From positions 1-6,324 of the forward strand of contig JBKJLF010000449.1 in NCBI GenBank assembly GCA_046597185.1: DNA of 6,324 bases, written 5' to 3'. Position 1 is the first letter of the stretch. Every line of letters starts with the position of its first letter. Below are positions 5,154 to 6,324 of this stretch, in pieces. The DNA is from CAMBDR01 sp046597185. GTDB taxonomy: Bacteria; Pseudomonadota; Gammaproteobacteria; Burkholderiales; Burkholderiaceae_D. A program made the position numbers and the translations under genes. The notes beneath the pieces were generated by a model. It was given only the letters and a program-made list of their open reading frames with translations, did not search any database and was not told where the DNA came from.

Positions 5154-5439
5154 TTAGCCAAACAAGCGCGCCAGTTCCCCCGGATCGGCATCGCGCATAC
5201 GCGTCACGTCGTCCAGCGCGAGGATGCCAGATTCGGTGATGACCAATTTTTCGGGCGGAATCCGCTGCAACAGATCCAATGTGGTGTCGAGCGAGTTTCA
5301 AAACTGCGCAAATTGCGGTTGTTGATGCCCAATAGCGCGCTTTGCAACGGCAACGCCACAATCAGCAGAATGCAATCCGCACCGTGTTCGGCATACGAGC
5401 GGGCAATGTGGTCGGGTTGAAAATCGGCCCGCAATACCC
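5154..5439 (-). pseudogene. trpC: trpC (indole-3-glycerol phosphate synthase) remnant
   Basis: Indole-3-glycerol phosphate synthase is a roughly 260-aa TIM-barrel enzyme of tryptophan synthesis. On the minus strand the pieces appear in the right order: GVLRADFQPDHIARSYAEHGA, then ADCILLIVA, then LPLQSALLGINNRNLRSFE, a frameshift near 5287-5295, then LDTTLDLLQRIPPEKLVITE, SGILALDDVTRMRD and ADPGELARLFG with TAA at 5154-5156. Roughly 80 residues are missing at the first junction, which shares GGTGCG, about 30 at the second, and about 15 near the end. The first about 55 residues are also absent. Recognition is strong because short blocks are nearly perfect while the spacing is destroyed. A functional copy must be elsewhere if the cell makes tryptophan. 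Confidence 0.87.
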
Positions 5440-5440
5440 C

Positions 5441-5590
5441 CTAATTGCAACGGCATTGACCGAAAAATACGGCGTAGCGCGCCGTTTTGACTGGCCGATG
5501 GGCAAGTGCAACCGCGCGTTTGCGTTTAGCGTGCTGGCGCTTTTGATTGCGCTGGGGCAGCATAGTTGGGTGCTGAATGGGTTGTTGGGG
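5441..5590 (+). repeat. Rearranged second copy of ynb-cluster fragments
   Basis: 5441-5470 matches 2091-2120 in the 123-aa gene with two mismatches in 30 bases. 5471-5590 matches 2820-2938 in ynbA at about 94 percent. The roughly 700 bases between these parts in the main copy are absent, and the two pieces are fused in frame at ATAC/ATAG. At the ynbA frameshift the second copy reads GCGCGCCGTTTTGAC where the main copy has GCGCGCTTTTTGAC, so this copy keeps the ancestral frame (ARRFDWPMGK). It is on the plus strand, like the main copy, about 2.65 kb away. It is too short to make an enzyme. Confidence 0.93.
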
Positions 5591-5592
5591 GG

Positions 5593-5746
5593 GCCACCTG
5601 CGCGCTCACCTTGGTCGGCCTTGCCCGACTCAATTTGCTTTTGTTTTGCGGCTTCACGGTTTCCCCAAAATGTCTTGACGGTTTCCCCAAAATGTCTTGA
5701 CGGCTTCACGGGCTTTCTGTTCGTAATCGACTAGATCGAGTGCCAT
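5593..5746 (-). pseudogene. PaeR7I/XhoI-family restriction endonuclease, N-terminal remnant
   Basis: From ATG 5746 the minus strand reads MALDLVDYEQKAREAVKTFW, then GNR, and in another frame EAAKQKQIESGKADQGERAG. This is the N-terminus I recall for PaeR7I-type type II endonucleases, which cut at CTCGAG and are about 240 aa. A 22-bp tandem duplication (5657-5700) inserts one extra unit and shifts the frame, leading to a stop after about 30 residues. Sequence homology then ends at 5593, where it abuts the ynb shard in a G-run, so the catalytic part is missing. The start codon directly follows the methyltransferase stop (TAAATG), the normal layout of this system. It cannot encode an active nuclease. 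Confidence 0.82.
5657..5700. repeat. 22-bp tandem duplication
   Basis: CGGTTTCCCCAAAATGTCTT plus GA occurs at 5657-5678 and exactly again at 5679-5700. The perfect identity means the duplication is recent. The unit length is 22, so it shifts the endonuclease frame by one base. Confidence 0.95.
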
Positions 5747-6151
5747 TTATTCTCCATTGCCGCCAAGTGCGGATCGTTCTTCATGAGTGAGACCGTAGAG
5801 CGTGAATATCGCTCGGTTGCAAGCCTGTACATCTCGCTTGATGGCCGCCTCGGACAACTCGCGGCGCAGCGGTTCAGGCACATCTGCCCAGCGCGGAATG
5901 CGGATGCGCAGTAAGTACTGTGCTTGGAAGCGAAGGAATCCACCACGCATTTTCGTTGAATAGGTCGCTATAAACAGGCGAGTGACAGCGGACAGCAACA
6001 GCGCCTGTAAAGCGCGCAAATCCCAGTCAACTGACGTGACATAGTAAAGATTGTGGTGGGGATAAAGTTGACCGGCTTCAAAGACGATATGCGCCTCACC
6101 CTTAATGTCTGGGATGAGAAGCTTTGGCCGCTCTGCTAGTAGATCGTTCCA
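5747..6151 (-). pseudogene. PaeR7I-type DNA adenine methyltransferase, C-terminal fragment
   Basis: The open frame ends with TAA at 5747-5749 and extends upstream to Trp at 6149-6151, where a TGA closes it. It encodes 134 residues, including WNDLLAERPKLLIPDIKGEA, LYPHHNLYYVTS, ATYSTKMRGGFLRFQAQYL, RIRIPRWADVP, DVQACNRAIFTLYGL and HEERSALGGNGE. This is the C-terminal end I recognise from N6-adenine methyltransferases of the PaeR7I/XhoI group. The SAM-binding and NPPY catalytic motifs would lie upstream and are absent. An IS630-type transposase end lies just beyond 6151, so the insertion most likely cut the gene; the rest may lie on the far side of the element, outside the window. The remaining part is cleanly in frame, so this break seems newer than the decay of the nuclease. 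Confidence 0.8.
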
Positions 6152-6324
6152 TCAATATATTTACAAATTAAACGAGATCAAGGTCAAACTTTTTCCACCG
6201 GAAAATAACTGGTGATTCATTGAATTCATCAATCCCTTTCAGGATGCGCGCCTTCAATTCATCAACAGATTCCACCCGAATTTGCCGCAGAAAGGTTCGC
6301 GCCATCTTCGAGAACGCACACTCG
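6152..6324 (-). mobile_element. End of an IS630-family insertion sequence
   Basis: The segment carries the transposase 3' end (stop at 6168-6170) and about 15 AT-rich bases before methyltransferase sequence resumes near 6151. IS630-type elements insert at TA, and TA dinucleotides occur in this short interval (TATAT at 6156-6160), but I cannot see the other end and so cannot fix the inverted repeat or the exact boundary. Confidence 0.6.
6168..6324 (-). CDS. IS630-family transposase, C-terminal part (runs off the window)
   Basis: The frame enters from the right edge and reads ECAFSKMARTFLRQIRV, then SVDELKARILKGIDEFN and ends PVIFRWKKFDLDLV with TAA at 6168-6170. The E-x-x-FSK motif and the RWKKFDL end are typical of IS630/Tc1-like DDE transposases. 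The glutamate at 6321-6323 is probably the catalytic E of the DDE triad, from the NPIE-x-x-FSK motif. The end appears complete and in frame; whether the rest is intact lies outside the window. Confidence 0.87.
   Translation of the reverse strand, partial: ECAFSKMARTFLRQIRVESVDELKARILKGIDEFNESPVIFRWKKFDLDLV

Noticed and set aside
5342..5734. A 130-aa plus-strand open frame through the shard field
   Set aside because: It joins antisense trpC, pieces of two ynb genes and antisense endonuclease, so it is an accident of the fusions, not a gene.
1..6324. CRISPR arrays, tRNA and rRNA genes
   Set aside because: No regularly spaced repeats, cloverleaf or conserved rRNA sequence was seen on either strand.

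Overview
Origin. The chromosomal backbone (about 98-3025) is GC-rich and carries a YnbC/YnbD/YnbA-type phospholipid gene cluster as found in proteobacteria. Other pieces are a trpC remnant, a PaeR7I/XhoI-type restriction-modification remnant, an IS630-type transposase and an integron. I favour a gamma- or betaproteobacterium, more likely beta; this is inference from gene content and no rRNA is present. The window is a mosaic of a partly intact operon, a small integron island and a field of gene shards.

Layout. 1-97 is an AT-rich stretch of unknown origin abutting a 5'-truncated ynbC-like methyltransferase domain (98-487, +). The cluster continues with a ynbD-like fusion of PAP2 and dual-specificity phosphatase domains (448-1920, +), a 123-aa membrane protein overlapping its stop codon (1917-2288, +) and a ynbA-like CDP-alcohol phosphatidyltransferase broken by a 1-base deletion (2403-3025, +). 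3026-3442 has no recognisable gene but holds a strong hairpin.

Integron island. On the minus strand, 4167-3443 encodes a Tse2-like type VI secretion toxin followed by its Tsi2-like immunity protein. The toxin start lies 36 bases downstream of a 115-bp attC site (4317-4203), and that attC directly follows the stop codon of a 98-aa membrane protein gene (4618-4322). Further right, on the plus strand and pointing away, is a decayed integron integrase (4979-5152) in which the box I arginine has become histidine. This is integron geometry: intI divergent from an array of minus-strand cassettes, with a candidate attI box at 4837-4843. The toxin-immunity pair therefore appears to be, or to have been, gene-cassette cargo.

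Shard field. 5154-5439 (-) is a trpC remnant with several internal deletions and a frameshift. 5441-5590 (+) is a second, heavily deleted copy of pieces of the 123-aa gene and ynbA; it keeps the reading frame that the main ynbA copy has lost. 5593-5746 (-) is the first part of a PaeR7I-type endonuclease, frameshifted by a 22-bp tandem duplication. 5747-6151 (-) is the C-terminal part of its partner methyltransferase, and 6168-6324 (-) is the C-terminal end of an IS630-family transposase next to the methyltransferase break.

How it fits together. The ynb-type genes would remodel membrane phospholipid headgroups, but one end is missing and ynbA is frameshifted, so the pathway is probably crippled here. 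Tse2/Tsi2 and the 98-aa gene look intact and have good translation signals. All family names come from recognising sequence motifs by eye; no database search was run.
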